NCBI GenBank assembly: GCA_002729525.1
Contig: PBYI01000070.1
Location: forward strand, 1-64,000
Length of the DNA: 64,000 nt
Reading direction: 5' to 3'
Source of the DNA: Nocardioides sp.
GTDB taxonomy: Bacteria; Actinomycetota; Actinomycetes; Propionibacteriales; Nocardioidaceae
This document shows positions 31,862 through 40,770 of the stretch, piece by piece. The stretch's first letter is position 1; each line of letters begins with the position of its first letter. Under the pieces are notes generated by a model. That model was not told where the DNA came from. It saw only the letters and a list, made by a program, of their open reading frames with translations, and did not search any database. The translations under genes and the position numbers were made by a program.

Positions 31862-32731
31862 TCATAGGGGCGCGAGGGCCGGCAACACCCTCTCGACCAG
31901 GGAGGACGTCCATCCGACCGGGTCGACGCCCACCGGGCTGACGACCACCGTGTCCACGCCCAGGGCGGCGTACGCCTCGGCCGTGCGCAGGAACGCGTCG
32001 CGCTCCACGACGGCGTCCTGCCCGACGATGACGCTCTTCTCGATGGCGTCGTAGTCGGTGCCGACGTCGTCGCAGTGACCCCGCAGGACGGCGAGCTTGT
32101 GCTCGACCACGTTGGGCGCCTCGCCGAACAGGTTGCACATCTGCGCGTGCTGCGCCACCAGCCGCAGGGTGCGCCGCTCCCCGGACCCGCCGACCAGGAT
32201 CGGCGGGTGCGGGCGCTGGTAGGTCGGGGGCACGCCCACCGGCTCGGCGAGGGGGTGGAAGCGGCCGTCGTACGGCGTCGCGTCGTCGGACCACACGCGC
32301 CGGCAGATCTCGAGGGTCTCCTCCAGCCGGTCGAACCGCTCCCGGGTCGGCGGGAAGGGCACGCCCAGGCCGGTGTGCTCGCGCTCGTACCACGCCGCCC
32401 CGATGCCGAGCATCGCCCGACCGCGGGAGAGCCGGTCGAGCGTCGCGACCTGCTTGGCGAGGAGGCCGGGGTGCCGGTAGGTCACGCCGGTCACCAGCAG
32501 GCTCAGTCGGACCCGCGAGGTGACGGCGGCGAGGTAGCCGAGGGTCGTGTAGCCCTCCAGCATCGGCTCCGCCGGCCCGCCGAGCTGCTCCATCTGGAAC
32601 CAGTGGTCCATCACGGTCAGCAGCGAGACCCCGCCCTCGTCGGCCACCCGGGCGGTGACGGTCAGCCGGTCCTCCAGGCTGTGCTCCCAGTCGGGGTGGC
32701 TGAAGCTGGCGTAGTGCAGGCCGACGCGCAT
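31862..32731 (-). CDS. LLM-class F420-dependent oxidoreductase
   Basis: 289 residues, a luciferase-like TIM barrel: LLTVMDHWFQMEQL, SLLVTGVTYRHPGLLAKQVA, LDRLSRGRAMLGIGAAWYE and PPILVGGSGERRTLRLVAQH, hallmarks of the F420-dependent group. The substrate is unknown. ATG 32731 follows a TAGGCT box, leaderless style. It is first in a two-gene unit with the sensor-kinase-like gene. F420 use fits an actinobacterium but is inferred from family resemblance. Confidence 0.88.
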   Translation of the reverse strand: MRVGLHYASFSHPDWEHSLEDRLTVTARVADEGGVSLLTVMDHWFQMEQLGGPAEPMLEGYTTLGYLAAVTSRVRLSLLVTGVTYRHPGLLAKQVATLDRLSRGRAMLGIGAAWYEREHTGLGVPFPPTRERFDRLEETLEICRRVWSDDATPYDGRFHPLAEPVGVPPTYQRPHPPILVGGSGERRTLRLVAQHAQMCNLFGEAPNVVEHKLAVLRGHCDDVGTDYDAIEKSVIVGQDAVVERDAFLRTAEAYAALGVDTVVVSPVGVDPVGWTSSLVERVLPALAPL

Positions 32732-32781
32732 GTTGGCAGCCTACGGACACGACCTCAGGACCGCCCCCTACCATCGCCGCC

Positions 32782-33462
32782 ATGCGCCTGCGCCCCCTCG
32801 CCGCGTCCGTCGCGGTCCTCGCCCTGCCCCTGGTCACCGCCGCCTGCGGTGGTGACGACGAGACCGCCGCGGACGTCACCGGGGCCAGCGTCGAGTGCGC
32901 CTACCCGGCCGGCGGCTCGGCCGCCAAGGACGTCGAGCCCCCGGCCGGCGAGGCGTCGGCGGAGGGCGAGACCAGCGCGACGATCACCACCGACCAGGGC
33001 GACGTGCCGATCACGCTCGACCGGGCCGACGCCCCGTGCACGGTCAACTCCTTCGTGTCGCTGGCCGAGCAGGGCTACTTCGACGGCACCACCTGCCACC
33101 GGCTCACGTCGTACGACGGCCTCGAGGTGCTGCAGTGCGGCGACCCGAGCGGCACCGGGGCCGGCGGTCCGGGCTACTCGTTCGCCGACGAGCTCGACGC
33201 GCTCGACACCACTGCGGCGACCGTGCCGTACCCGGCCGGCACGTTGGCCATGGCCAACGCCGGCGCGGACACGAACGGCTCGCAGTTCTTCCTCGTGTAC
33301 GGCGACTCCGAGCTCCCGCCGGCGTACACCCAGTTCGGCACGGTGTCCGCCGACGGCCTCGCCGTCGTGGAGCAGGTCGCCGCAGGGGGGAGCAATGACG
33401 CCCAGGGCGTCGACGGGGCACCGAACAGGCCGGTCACCATCACCGGCGTGAGCGTCGACTGA
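32782..33462 (+). CDS. Lipoprotein peptidyl-prolyl isomerase (cyclophilin)
   Basis: 226 residues. A lipoprotein signal (PLAASVAVLALPLVTAAC) gives a lipidated Cys at ~22, followed by a ~45-residue linker and a cyclophilin domain: NSFVSLAEQGYFDGTTCHRL, LQCGDPSGTGAGGPGY, and GSQFFLVYGDSELPP. The usual F-H-R of the active site is reduced to CHRL. It should act as a folding catalyst outside the membrane. ATG 32782 follows TACCAT by 7 bases. Confidence 0.9.
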   Translation: MRLRPLAASVAVLALPLVTAACGGDDETAADVTGASVECAYPAGGSAAKDVEPPAGEASAEGETSATITTDQGDVPITLDRADAPCTVNSFVSLAEQGYFDGTTCHRLTSYDGLEVLQCGDPSGTGAGGPGYSFADELDALDTTAATVPYPAGTLAMANAGADTNGSQFFLVYGDSELPPAYTQFGTVSADGLAVVEQVAAGGSNDAQGVDGAPNRPVTITGVSVD

Positions 33463-33506
33463 GAGGTCGGCACGAGGCCGACGGGCCCGTTCCCGACACG
33501 CCCGGC

Positions 33507-33534
33507 GGGCGCGCGGCCTTGAACGAGCGCGCCC
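33507..33534 (+). terminator. Hairpin after the cyclophilin gene
   Basis: GGGCGCGC (33507-33514) and GCGCGCCC (33527-33534) form a perfect 8-base stem with a 12-base loop, 45 bases after the cyclophilin stop. No T-run follows, so termination is inferred only from position. Confidence 0.4.
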
Positions 33535-33584
33535 GGTGCGGAACGGTGGAGTGCGTCCGAACGCAGTCTCCGAAAGGCGAGCAC

Positions 33585-33866
33585 ATGCTCACCCTCACCG
33601 AGAACGCCAGCAGCATCGTCCGCGAGATCACCACCCAGCCGGGGCTCCCCGAGTCCGCCGGCCTGCGCATCACCTCCGACGGCGAGCCGTCGTCGTTCGC
33701 GATCGCGGCCGCCGAGGCCCCCGAGGCCCAGGACCAGGTCGTCGACCAGGACGGCGCCACCATCTACCTCGACGAGCAGGCCTCGGTCATGCTCGACGAC
33801 AAGGTGCTCGACGCCGCCGTCGACGAGCAGGGACGCGTCGAGTTCGCGCTCGCCGTCCAGGGCTGA
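33585..33866 (+). CDS. HesB/IscA-like protein lacking the cysteine ligands
   Basis: 93 residues. The A-type carrier fold is recognisable: MLTLTENASSIVREITTQPG, then GLRITSDGEPSSFAIAAAEA, then IYLDEQASVMLDDKVLDAAV. In IscA/HesB three conserved Cys bind iron or an Fe-S cluster; this protein has no Cys at all, so it cannot do this in the usual way. Its role is unknown. ATG 33585 has AAAGGCGAG upstream. A strong hairpin follows the gene. Confidence 0.75.
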   Translation: MLTLTENASSIVREITTQPGLPESAGLRITSDGEPSSFAIAAAEAPEAQDQVVDQDGATIYLDEQASVMLDDKVLDAAVDEQGRVEFALAVQG

Positions 33867-33889
33867 GCCAGCGGCTCGACCCCGACGCT

Positions 33890-33928
33890 CCTCGCCCCCG
33901 GCGCCCCCACGTGGGACCGGGGGCGAGG
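33890..33928 (+). terminator. Strong GC hairpin after the HesB-like gene
   Basis: CCTCGCCCCCGG (33890-33901) and CCGGGGGCGAGG (33917-33928) make a perfect 12-base stem with a 15-base loop, 24 bases after the stop codon. No T-run follows. GC-rich stems without U-tracts are common at actinobacterial gene ends. Confidence 0.6.
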
Positions 33929-34007
33929 TGCGTCACGGACCGAGGTCCCCGTCGACCGGTGACCTCGGCCTCTCAGGACCACCGGGCGGGCTGCCGACCG
34001 TAGAGGC

Positions 34008-34868
34008 GTGCTCCCCTCGCTCCGGCGCGCCCTCGCGGCGCTCCCCTTCGTCGTGCTCGTCGCGCTCCTGGCGAGCGCCGTGCCTCCCGTCCCGGCCGGC
34101 GCGACGGCGACGGCGACGGGTACGAGCCACGTCGCCGAGCGGGCCGGCCTCCTGCGCGGGTGGGACGCGCTCCCCCGCCGCGTCCGGCCGCTGTCGGCCC
34201 AGCGCACCACGCTTCGGGTGCCCGGACGGCACCGGCGGGTGACGGTGCAGCGGCGTACGTCGCGCGGCTGGCGGCCGGTCACCGACGAGCGGTCCGACGC
34301 CCGCGGCCGGGTGGTGCTCCGCTGGTCGGCACCGGCCCGGTCGACCCGCCTGCGGCTGCGGGTGCGGGTCCCACCCCGCGGCCTGCTCGGGGCCCTGCTG
34401 AGCCCGACCCGGACGGTCCGGGTGACCGGGGTGCCGGTGAGCGCACCGTCCACGGCCGCCACGGAGGTGCTGCGGCTGGTCAACGTCGCGCGCCGGTCGG
34501 CGCGTGCCTGCGGCGGAACGACGTACGCCGCCGCGCCGGCGCTCAACCGCGACCCGCGCCTGGAGGTCGCCGCCCGTCGACACGCACGGGACATGGCGAC
34601 GTACGACTACTTCGACCACGACTCCCGCGACGGCAGCCGGTTCTCCGCCCGGATCACCGCGGCGGGCTACGACTGGTCGACGGCCGGCGAGAGCATCGCG
34701 GCCGGCTACGACAGCCCCGCGGCCGTGGTCCGGGGGTGGCTCGACAGCCCCGGCCACTGCGCCAACCTGATGAGTGCCGCGTTCACCGAGATGGGGCTGG
34801 GCTCAGCGACCGTCGACGGGTCGACGTACGGCACCTACTGGGTGCAGGACCTGGCGGCCCCGCGGTAG
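34008..34868 (+). CDS. Secreted CAP-domain (SCP/PR1-like) protein
   Basis: 286 residues. A signal peptide (LAALPFVVLVALLASAVPPV) with likely cleavage after AGA near 32 is followed by a basic beta-rich region (~45-140) and a C-terminal CAP domain. The domain has RHARDMATYDYFDHDSRDGS, AGESIAAGYDS, WLDSPGHCANLMSAAFTEMG and YGTYWVQDLAAP, with the two CAP His and Glu in place. Exported; function unknown. GTG 34008 chosen because it places the signal peptide at the N-terminus. Confidence 0.87.
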   Translation: MLPSLRRALAALPFVVLVALLASAVPPVPAGATATATGTSHVAERAGLLRGWDALPRRVRPLSAQRTTLRVPGRHRRVTVQRRTSRGWRPVTDERSDARGRVVLRWSAPARSTRLRLRVRVPPRGLLGALLSPTRTVRVTGVPVSAPSTAATEVLRLVNVARRSARACGGTTYAAAPALNRDPRLEVAARRHARDMATYDYFDHDSRDGSRFSARITAAGYDWSTAGESIAAGYDSPAAVVRGWLDSPGHCANLMSAAFTEMGLGSATVDGSTYGTYWVQDLAAPR

Positions 34869-34898
34869 GGGTGGCCCACCCGCGACTACGGTGACCGG

Positions 34899-35744
34899 GT
34901 GCCGTCCAGCGACCCCGGGAGCCGTCCACGACGTCCCGGACCGACCGTCCGGCTGCGGGTCACCGAGCACCGGGCCGACGGGTCGCGCGACCGGGAGGAC
35001 CGGGTCGTCACCGAGGAGCCGCTCGAGCTGCGCCTGGTCTGGCCCGGGACCGACGCCCACCGGGTCTGGGTCACCATGCGCACGCCCGGCCACGACTTCG
35101 AGCTGGCCGCCGGCTGGGCGCTGCACGAGGGTCTGTGCGGTCCGGCCGGGCCGCACGGCGTCGCCTACTGCACCGACCGGGCGCTCGCGCCCGAGCAGGA
35201 GTTCAACGTCGTCACGCTCACCCTCGACGAGGAGCCCGCCTCGGTGCCGCACCAGCACGACGCGCTGAGTGCCGGCAGCGGCGCGTGCGGGGTGTGCGGG
35301 AAAGACTCCCTCGACGCGGTGCTGGCCGCCCGCGGGGGCGTGCCGTCCTGGTCCGGCGACCTCCCCTCCGACGAGGTCGTGCGCACGCTGCCGGGCCGGC
35401 TGCGGCCCGGGCAGCGCGTCTTCGACCGCACCGGCGGCGCGCACGCCGCTGCCCTGGTCGACGCCGACGGCAAGGTGCTGGTGGTGCGCGAGGACGTCGG
35501 ACGGCACAACGCGGTCGACAAGGTCACCGGCGCGCGGCTGCTGCGCGGCGAGTCGCCGTCCGCGGCCGGCCTGGTGGTGAGCGGCCGGGCCGGCTTCGAG
35601 CTGGTGCAGAAGGCCCTCGCCGCGGGCATCGGCTCGCTCGTGGCGGTCGGTGCGCCCACCAGCCTCGCGGTCGACCTGGCCCGTCGCGGCGGGCTCGCGC
35701 TGCACGGGTTCGTGCGTGACGACCGCGCCGTGCGCTACGCGTGA
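34899..35744 (+). CDS. fdhD: Formate dehydrogenase sulfurtransferase FdhD
   Basis: 281 residues. The sulfur-carrying CxxC is in GSGACGVCGKDSLDA near 130; VREDVGRHNAVDKVTGARLL and GLVVSGRAGFELVQKALAAG are FdhD signatures. It passes sulfur from the cysteine desulfurase to the molybdenum cofactor of formate dehydrogenase. No formate dehydrogenase lies in the window. It could link to formaldehyde from GcoA demethylation only through distant genes. GTG 34899 follows TACGGT by 6 bases. Confidence 0.92.
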   Translation: MPSSDPGSRPRRPGPTVRLRVTEHRADGSRDREDRVVTEEPLELRLVWPGTDAHRVWVTMRTPGHDFELAAGWALHEGLCGPAGPHGVAYCTDRALAPEQEFNVVTLTLDEEPASVPHQHDALSAGSGACGVCGKDSLDAVLAARGGVPSWSGDLPSDEVVRTLPGRLRPGQRVFDRTGGAHAAALVDADGKVLVVREDVGRHNAVDKVTGARLLRGESPSAAGLVVSGRAGFELVQKALAAGIGSLVAVGAPTSLAVDLARRGGLALHGFVRDDRAVRYA

Positions 35745-35814
35745 CACGCCTCGTCCGCGGCCGCACGGCGTGGGTCCACCGCACTGTCGGCGCTCACGCC
35801 TAACGTCGCTGCAC

Positions 35815-36996
35815 GTGCGACTGCTCCACACCTCCGACTGGCACCTGGGCCGGTCGTTCCACCGCGAGGGGATGCTGACGCACCAGGCCGCCTACGTCGA
35901 CCACCTGGTCGAGGTCGTGCGCGCCGAGCAGGTCGACGTCGTGCTGGTCGCCGGCGACGTCTACGACCGCGCGTTGCCACCGGTCGACGCGGTCCGCCTG
36001 GCCGACGAGGCCCTGGTGCGCCTCGCTGCCGAGGGCGTGACCGTCGTGGTCTCCAGCGGCAACCACGACTCCGCGCAGCGGCTCGGCTTCAGCGCACGCC
36101 TCATCGAGGCCGCGGGCGTCCACCTGCGCACCGACCTGGCCCGGGTCGGCGAGCCGGTGCTGCTCGAGGACCGGCACGGCCCGGTCGCCGTCCACCCCCT
36201 GCCCTACCTCGACCCGTACGCCGTCGCGGGCGCCTGGTCGCTCGACGAGCGGTCGCACGCTGCCGCCCTCGGCGCGGCGATGTCGCGGGTGCGTGCCGAC
36301 CTCGACGCCCGCCCCGGCGTCCGCTCCGTCGTCACGGCGCACGCCTTCGTGGCCGGCGCGCAGCCCAGCGACTCCGAGCGCGACATCAGCGTGGGCGGCG
36401 TCGAGCGGGTGCCGCGTCCGGTGTTCGACGGGATCACCTACGCCGCGCTCGGCCACCTGCACGGCCCGCACGTGCTCGACGACCACCTGCGCTACAGCGG
36501 CTCCCCGCTGGCCTACTCCTTCTCCGAGACCGACCAGGTGAAGGGCTCCTGGCTGGTCGACCTCGACGCCGGTGGGCTCGCCTCGGCGACCTTCGTTCCC
36601 GCCCCGGTGCCGCGGCCGCTGGCCCGGCTGCGCGGCGACCTGGAGACGCTGCTGGGAGACCCCGCCCTGGCGGAGCACGAGGGGTCGTGGCTGGAGGTCG
36701 CCCTCACCGACGTACGCCGTCCCGAGCAGGCCATGGAGCGGCTGCGCGAGCGCTTCCCGCACACCCTGCTGCTCTCGTTCGACGCAGTGCGGCCGGCCCT
36801 CGGTGCGCCTCCCGCCTCGCGCACCCACGCCCGTACCGACCACGACGTGGCCTGGGAGTTCATGGCCGACCTCGGACCGGACGAGCCGACCGACGCCGAG
36901 CGCCGGCTGCTGTGGCGCGCGGTCGACGCGTGCTGCGACGACGCCACGGCCGACCCCAACGCCGAGGCGAGCGGCCCGGCCGAGGAGGGCGACTGA
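35815..36996 (+). CDS. sbcD: Exonuclease subunit SbcD
   Basis: 393 residues of the Mre11/SbcD nuclease family: RLLHTSDWHLGRSFHREG, VVLVAGDVYDRALPPVDA, VVSSGNHDSAQRLG, and the histidine segments SVVTAHAFVAG and YAALGHLHGPH that complete the two-metal site. With SbcC it opens and degrades hairpin and blocked DNA ends. Its stop precedes the sbcC start by 2 bases. GTG 35815 follows TAACGT by 8 bases. Confidence 0.95.
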   Translation: MRLLHTSDWHLGRSFHREGMLTHQAAYVDHLVEVVRAEQVDVVLVAGDVYDRALPPVDAVRLADEALVRLAAEGVTVVVSSGNHDSAQRLGFSARLIEAAGVHLRTDLARVGEPVLLEDRHGPVAVHPLPYLDPYAVAGAWSLDERSHAAALGAAMSRVRADLDARPGVRSVVTAHAFVAGAQPSDSERDISVGGVERVPRPVFDGITYAALGHLHGPHVLDDHLRYSGSPLAYSFSETDQVKGSWLVDLDAGGLASATFVPAPVPRPLARLRGDLETLLGDPALAEHEGSWLEVALTDVRRPEQAMERLRERFPHTLLLSFDAVRPALGAPPASRTHARTDHDVAWEFMADLGPDEPTDAERRLLWRAVDACCDDATADPNAEASGPAEEGD

Positions 36997-36998
36997 CC

Positions 36999-39900
36999 GT
37001 GCGCCTCCACCGTCTCGTCCTCCAGGCCTTCGGCCCGTTCCCCGACCGCACCGAGGTCGACCTCGACACGCTCTCGGACGCCGGGCTGTTCCTGCTCTCC
37101 GGACCCACCGGCGCGGGGAAGTCGACCGTCCTCGATGCCGTCTGCTTCGCGCTCTTCGGCGGCGTGCCCGGCGACCGGGGCACGGCCAACCGGCTGCGCT
37201 GCGACAGCGCCGACCCCGACGTCGCGCCGGAGGTCGAGCTGGAGGCCACGCTCGGCGGCCGGCGGTTCCGGATCCTGCGCTCCCCCGCGTGGCAGCGTCC
37301 CAAGCGGCGTGGCGGTCCCGGCCTGACGCCGGTCGCCACCCGGGTCTCCATGAGCGAGCTGCGGCACGGCGCCTGGGAGCCGGTCTCCACGCGCGCCGAC
37401 GAGGTCGGCGACCAGGTGGGAGCGCTGCTCGGAATGAGCCTCGGGCAGTTCACCCAGGTCGCGATGCTCCCGCAGGGACAGTTCCAGAGGTTCCTGACCG
37501 CGCGCAGCGAAGAGCGGCACGCACTGCTCACCCGCCTCTTCCGGACCGGCCGGTTCGAGGACGTCGAGCGTTGGCTGGCCGAGCGTCGACGTCACCTCTC
37601 GCGCCTCGACGAGGCCGAGCACCAGGTCGTCGCCGACGTCGTCAGCCGGGCGAGCGAGGCGGCCGGCCGCCCCCTGCCCGACGGGTGGGACGTCCGCGAC
37701 CTCGGCCGCCCGGCCGACGACGGCGCGCTCACCCGCTGGCTCGTCGAGCGGCGCGACGTCGCCGACCACGAGCGGGTCGAGGCCGAGCGACAGGCCTGCG
37801 AGCTCGCCGCCGCGGAGCAGGAGGCCGCCGAGCGGTTGCGCCGTGCCCGTGAGCAGGCCGAGCGCCGGCGGCGCCTCGTCGAGGCCAGGGCCGAGCGCGC
37901 CGCCCTGGACGCGCGCGCCGACGCGCACGCCGACGACGTACGACGACTCGACGCGGCGCGGCGGGCAGCCCCCGTCGTACCCCTCGACGCGCAGGCGCAG
38001 GCCCTCGCGGCGCAGGAGCACGACGCCGAGCAGCGGCACGTGGAGGCGATGACCTCGCTGCGGTCGGTGCTCGCCCAGGCGGACGCGGAGGCCGTCGACG
38101 TGGTCCCCGACGACGCCGACGGTCTCTTCGTCGACCTCGACGCGTGGGACGCGGCGAGCGCGACCCTGGCGGCGCGGTCCGTGACGCTCGAGGCGCTGGT
38201 GCCGCGGGCTGCCCGGCTGGCCGCGCTCCACCGGCAGGTCGAGTCCGAGCAGGTCGCCCGGGCCACCCTCGACCGGGAGCAGCACGACGTCGCCGCCCGG
38301 CTTGAGGCGCTGCCGCCCCTGGTGGGCGACGCCGAGGAGCGCGTCGGCGCCGCCCACCGGGCGTCCGACCGGGTGGTCGAGCTGGACGACCGGCTCGTCG
38401 CGCTCCGCGCCCGCCGGGAGGCACTGGTCGAGTGCGACCGGATCAGCGTGCGCCTCGACGCCGCCCGGGAGACCTGGACCGCCGCCCGGGAGACGCTGGT
38501 GTCACGGCGGGAGACGCTGCTCGACGTGCTCCAGGCCCGGATCGACGGCATGGCCGCCGAGCTGGCGGGTGGCCTCGCCGTCGGGTGCAGCTGTCCGGTG
38601 TGCGGATCGGCCGAGCACCCCGGCCCGGCCCGGCCCGCCACCGACGCCCCCGACGCCCGCGCGGAGAAGGACGCCCAGGTCGCCGTCGACGACGCCGCGT
38701 CGACCGAGCACGCCCGCGCCGAGCAGGTCCGCGACCTCGAGGCCGGTCTGGCGGCGGCCCGCGGGCGGGCCACCGCGCCGGGCGCGGACGAGCCCCCGAC
38801 CCTCGACGACCTCGACGACGAGGCCGCCGCGGTGCGCGCCGAGCGCGACACCGCACGCAGTCGCGCCGACGGCCTGCGCGAGGCCGAGCGTCGTCTCGCC
38901 GCGTTGCGGGCCGAGACCACCGAGCTGGAGGAACGGCGGCGCCGGGGCGACGTCGCGCACGCGCACTCCACGTCCGCCCAGGAGGCGGCGGAGGGCGAGG
39001 CCGCCGGCATCGTGCAGGAGCTCGCCGAGGCACTGGTGTCGGTGGAGCCCGAGGTGCTCGACGCGCTCCCGTCGCGGGCGGCCACGCTCCGCCGTACGCA
39101 CGGAGCCGTCACGGCGGTCGCGTCGGCGGCCCGGGCCGCCGACGCCGCGCGCGACCGGGCCGCGCAAGCAGTGGCGCAGGCGCGCCGGGCCGCCACCGAG
39201 TCCGGGTTCGCCACGCTCGCCGACCTGCGCGCGGCCCGGATGGCCGAGCCGGCGGTCCGCGCCCTGGCCGACGACGTCGCCGCCCACCGCGACCGGCTCG
39301 CGGCCGCCGACGCCGTGCTGGCGTCGCTCGGCACCGACGAGCCCGTGGCCCACGGTGACGAGCAGGTCGGCCTCGACCCCGAGCACTGCGCGAGCGCCCA
39401 TCGCGCGGCGGTCGACGCCCGCACCCGCGCGCAGGCCTCCGAGCAGTCCGCGGCCGGACGCCACGCCCGCCTGGTCGAGCTCGCCGACCGCCTCGCGGAG
39501 GCGCTGGCCCGGTGGGCGCCGCTGCGCGACGACCTCACCGTGACCCGACGGCTCGCCGCCTTCTGCGACGGCACCTCACCCGACAACCGGCTGCGGATGC
39601 GGCTGTCGGCGTACGTCCTGGCCTACCGGCTGTCGCAGGTCGTGGCCGCCGCCAACGAGCGGCTCGGGGCGATGACCGACCGGCGCTACACGCTGGAGCA
39701 CACCGACGAGCGGGCCCGGCGCGAGCGCCGCGGCGGGCTGTCGCTGCAGGTGCGCGACGACTGGACCGGCGAGGCCCGGGAGCCCGCCACGCTGTCCGGT
39801 GGCGAGACGTTCGTGGTCTCCCTGGCGCTGGCCCTGGGGCTTGCCGACGTGATCTCGGCCGAGGCCGGCGGTGCCGCGCTCGACACCCTCTTCGTCGACG

Positions 39901-40088
39901 AGGGGTTCGGCTCGCTCGACGCCGAGACCCTCGACGACGTGCTCGACGTGCTCGACGGTCTGCGCGACGGCGGCCGGGTCGTCGGCGTGGTCAGCCACGT
40001 GCCGGAGATGCGTGACCGCATCCCGACCCAGCTGGTGGTGTCGAAGTCCCGCCAGGGCTCGACGATCGAGGTGCGGCAGGGCGGCTGA
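36999..40088 (+). CDS. sbcC: Exonuclease subunit SbcC (Rad50-like)
   Basis: 1029 residues: Walker A GPTGAGKST near 35, Q-loop MLPQGQFQRF near 160, long coiled coils (~230-880) around a zinc hook CSCPVCGSAEHPG near 530, then signature LSGGETFVVSLALALG and Walker B LDTLFVDEGFGSLD. It is the ATPase partner of SbcD, bridging and gating DNA ends. It follows sbcD by 2 bases, with GAGGAGG in the sbcD end. Confidence 0.95.
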   Translation: MRLHRLVLQAFGPFPDRTEVDLDTLSDAGLFLLSGPTGAGKSTVLDAVCFALFGGVPGDRGTANRLRCDSADPDVAPEVELEATLGGRRFRILRSPAWQRPKRRGGPGLTPVATRVSMSELRHGAWEPVSTRADEVGDQVGALLGMSLGQFTQVAMLPQGQFQRFLTARSEERHALLTRLFRTGRFEDVERWLAERRRHLSRLDEAEHQVVADVVSRASEAAGRPLPDGWDVRDLGRPADDGALTRWLVERRDVADHERVEAERQACELAAAEQEAAERLRRAREQAERRRRLVEARAERAALDARADAHADDVRRLDAARRAAPVVPLDAQAQALAAQEHDAEQRHVEAMTSLRSVLAQADAEAVDVVPDDADGLFVDLDAWDAASATLAARSVTLEALVPRAARLAALHRQVESEQVARATLDREQHDVAARLEALPPLVGDAEERVGAAHRASDRVVELDDRLVALRARREALVECDRISVRLDAARETWTAARETLVSRRETLLDVLQARIDGMAAELAGGLAVGCSCPVCGSAEHPGPARPATDAPDARAEKDAQVAVDDAASTEHARAEQVRDLEAGLAAARGRATAPGADEPPTLDDLDDEAAAVRAERDTARSRADGLREAERRLAALRAETTELEERRRRGDVAHAHSTSAQEAAEGEAAGIVQELAEALVSVEPEVLDALPSRAATLRRTHGAVTAVASAARAADAARDRAAQAVAQARRAATESGFATLADLRAARMAEPAVRALADDVAAHRDRLAAADAVLASLGTDEPVAHGDEQVGLDPEHCASAHRAAVDARTRAQASEQSAAGRHARLVELADRLAEALARWAPLRDDLTVTRRLAAFCDGTSPDNRLRMRLSAYVLAYRLSQVVAAANERLGAMTDRRYTLEHTDERARRERRGGLSLQVRDDWTGEAREPATLSGGETFVVSLALALGLADVISAEAGGAALDTLFVDEGFGSLDAETLDDVLDVLDGLRDGGRVVGVVSHVPEMRDRIPTQLVVSKSRQGSTIEVRQGG

Positions 40089-40131
40089 CCCCGGCCGGGC
40101 CCGCGCCGCGGGTCGGCCGCAGCCGACTGCG

Positions 40132-40692
40132 TCAGTCCGTGCCGGCCGACCCGTGCTCGACGGCCTCCAGCAGGGCGCCGCAGAACGCCGGCAGGTCGTC
40201 GGGGTTGCGGCTGGTCACCAGGTTGCCGTCGGTGACGACGCGCTCGTCGACCCAGGTGCCGCCGGCGTTGGTGATGTCGGTGCGCAGGCTCGGCCACGAA
40301 GTCAGCGTGCGGCCGTCGAGGACGCCTGCCTCGACGAGCGTCCAGGCCGCGTGGCAGATCGCGGCGACGGGCTTGCCGGACGCCACGAAGTCGCGGGCGA
40401 AGGCGACCGCGGTCTCGTCGAGACGCAGGGCGTCGGGGTTGGCCACGCCGCCGGGCAGCACCAGCGCGTCGTACTCCTCGACGGCGGCCTCGGCGACCGT
40501 CACGTCGACGGCCTGGGTCGACACCGAGGTGAGGTGGTCGAACAGCTCGACCTCACCGTCGGACGGGCTCACCAGGACCGGCCGGTGCCCGGCGTCCACC
40601 AGGGCCCGCCACGGCTCGGTCAGCTCGACGCGCTCGATGCCCTCGGCGGCGGTGAGGAAGGCGACGGTACGGGGGTTCTCCTGTGCGGTCAT
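40132..40692 (-). CDS. DJ-1/PfpI-family protein
   Basis: 186 residues. The nucleophile Cys is in VAAICHAAWTLVEAGVL; EEYDALVLPGGVANPDALR supplies the conserved glycines and Glu-like environment. Family members are deglycases, chaperones or peptidases; the activity here is not determined. ATG 40692 follows TAGCGT by 6 bases (minus strand). It converges on sbcC. Confidence 0.88.
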   Translation of the reverse strand: MTAQENPRTVAFLTAAEGIERVELTEPWRALVDAGHRPVLVSPSDGEVELFDHLTSVSTQAVDVTVAEAAVEEYDALVLPGGVANPDALRLDETAVAFARDFVASGKPVAAICHAAWTLVEAGVLDGRTLTSWPSLRTDITNAGGTWVDERVVTDGNLVTSRNPDDLPAFCGALLEAVEHGSAGTD

Positions 40693-40770
40693 GCCTCGAC
40701 GCTAGGCCCGTCGCGACCTGCGTCCGACCGCCCGGCGGGGTGGCTCGCCCCTGGGGTGAGGAGCGGCCGC

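Noticed and set aside
34899..35744. fdhD as a dedicated partner of the gco formaldehyde output
   Set aside because: It is 25 kb away with no formate or formaldehyde dehydrogenase in between; only a distant metabolic link can be proposed.
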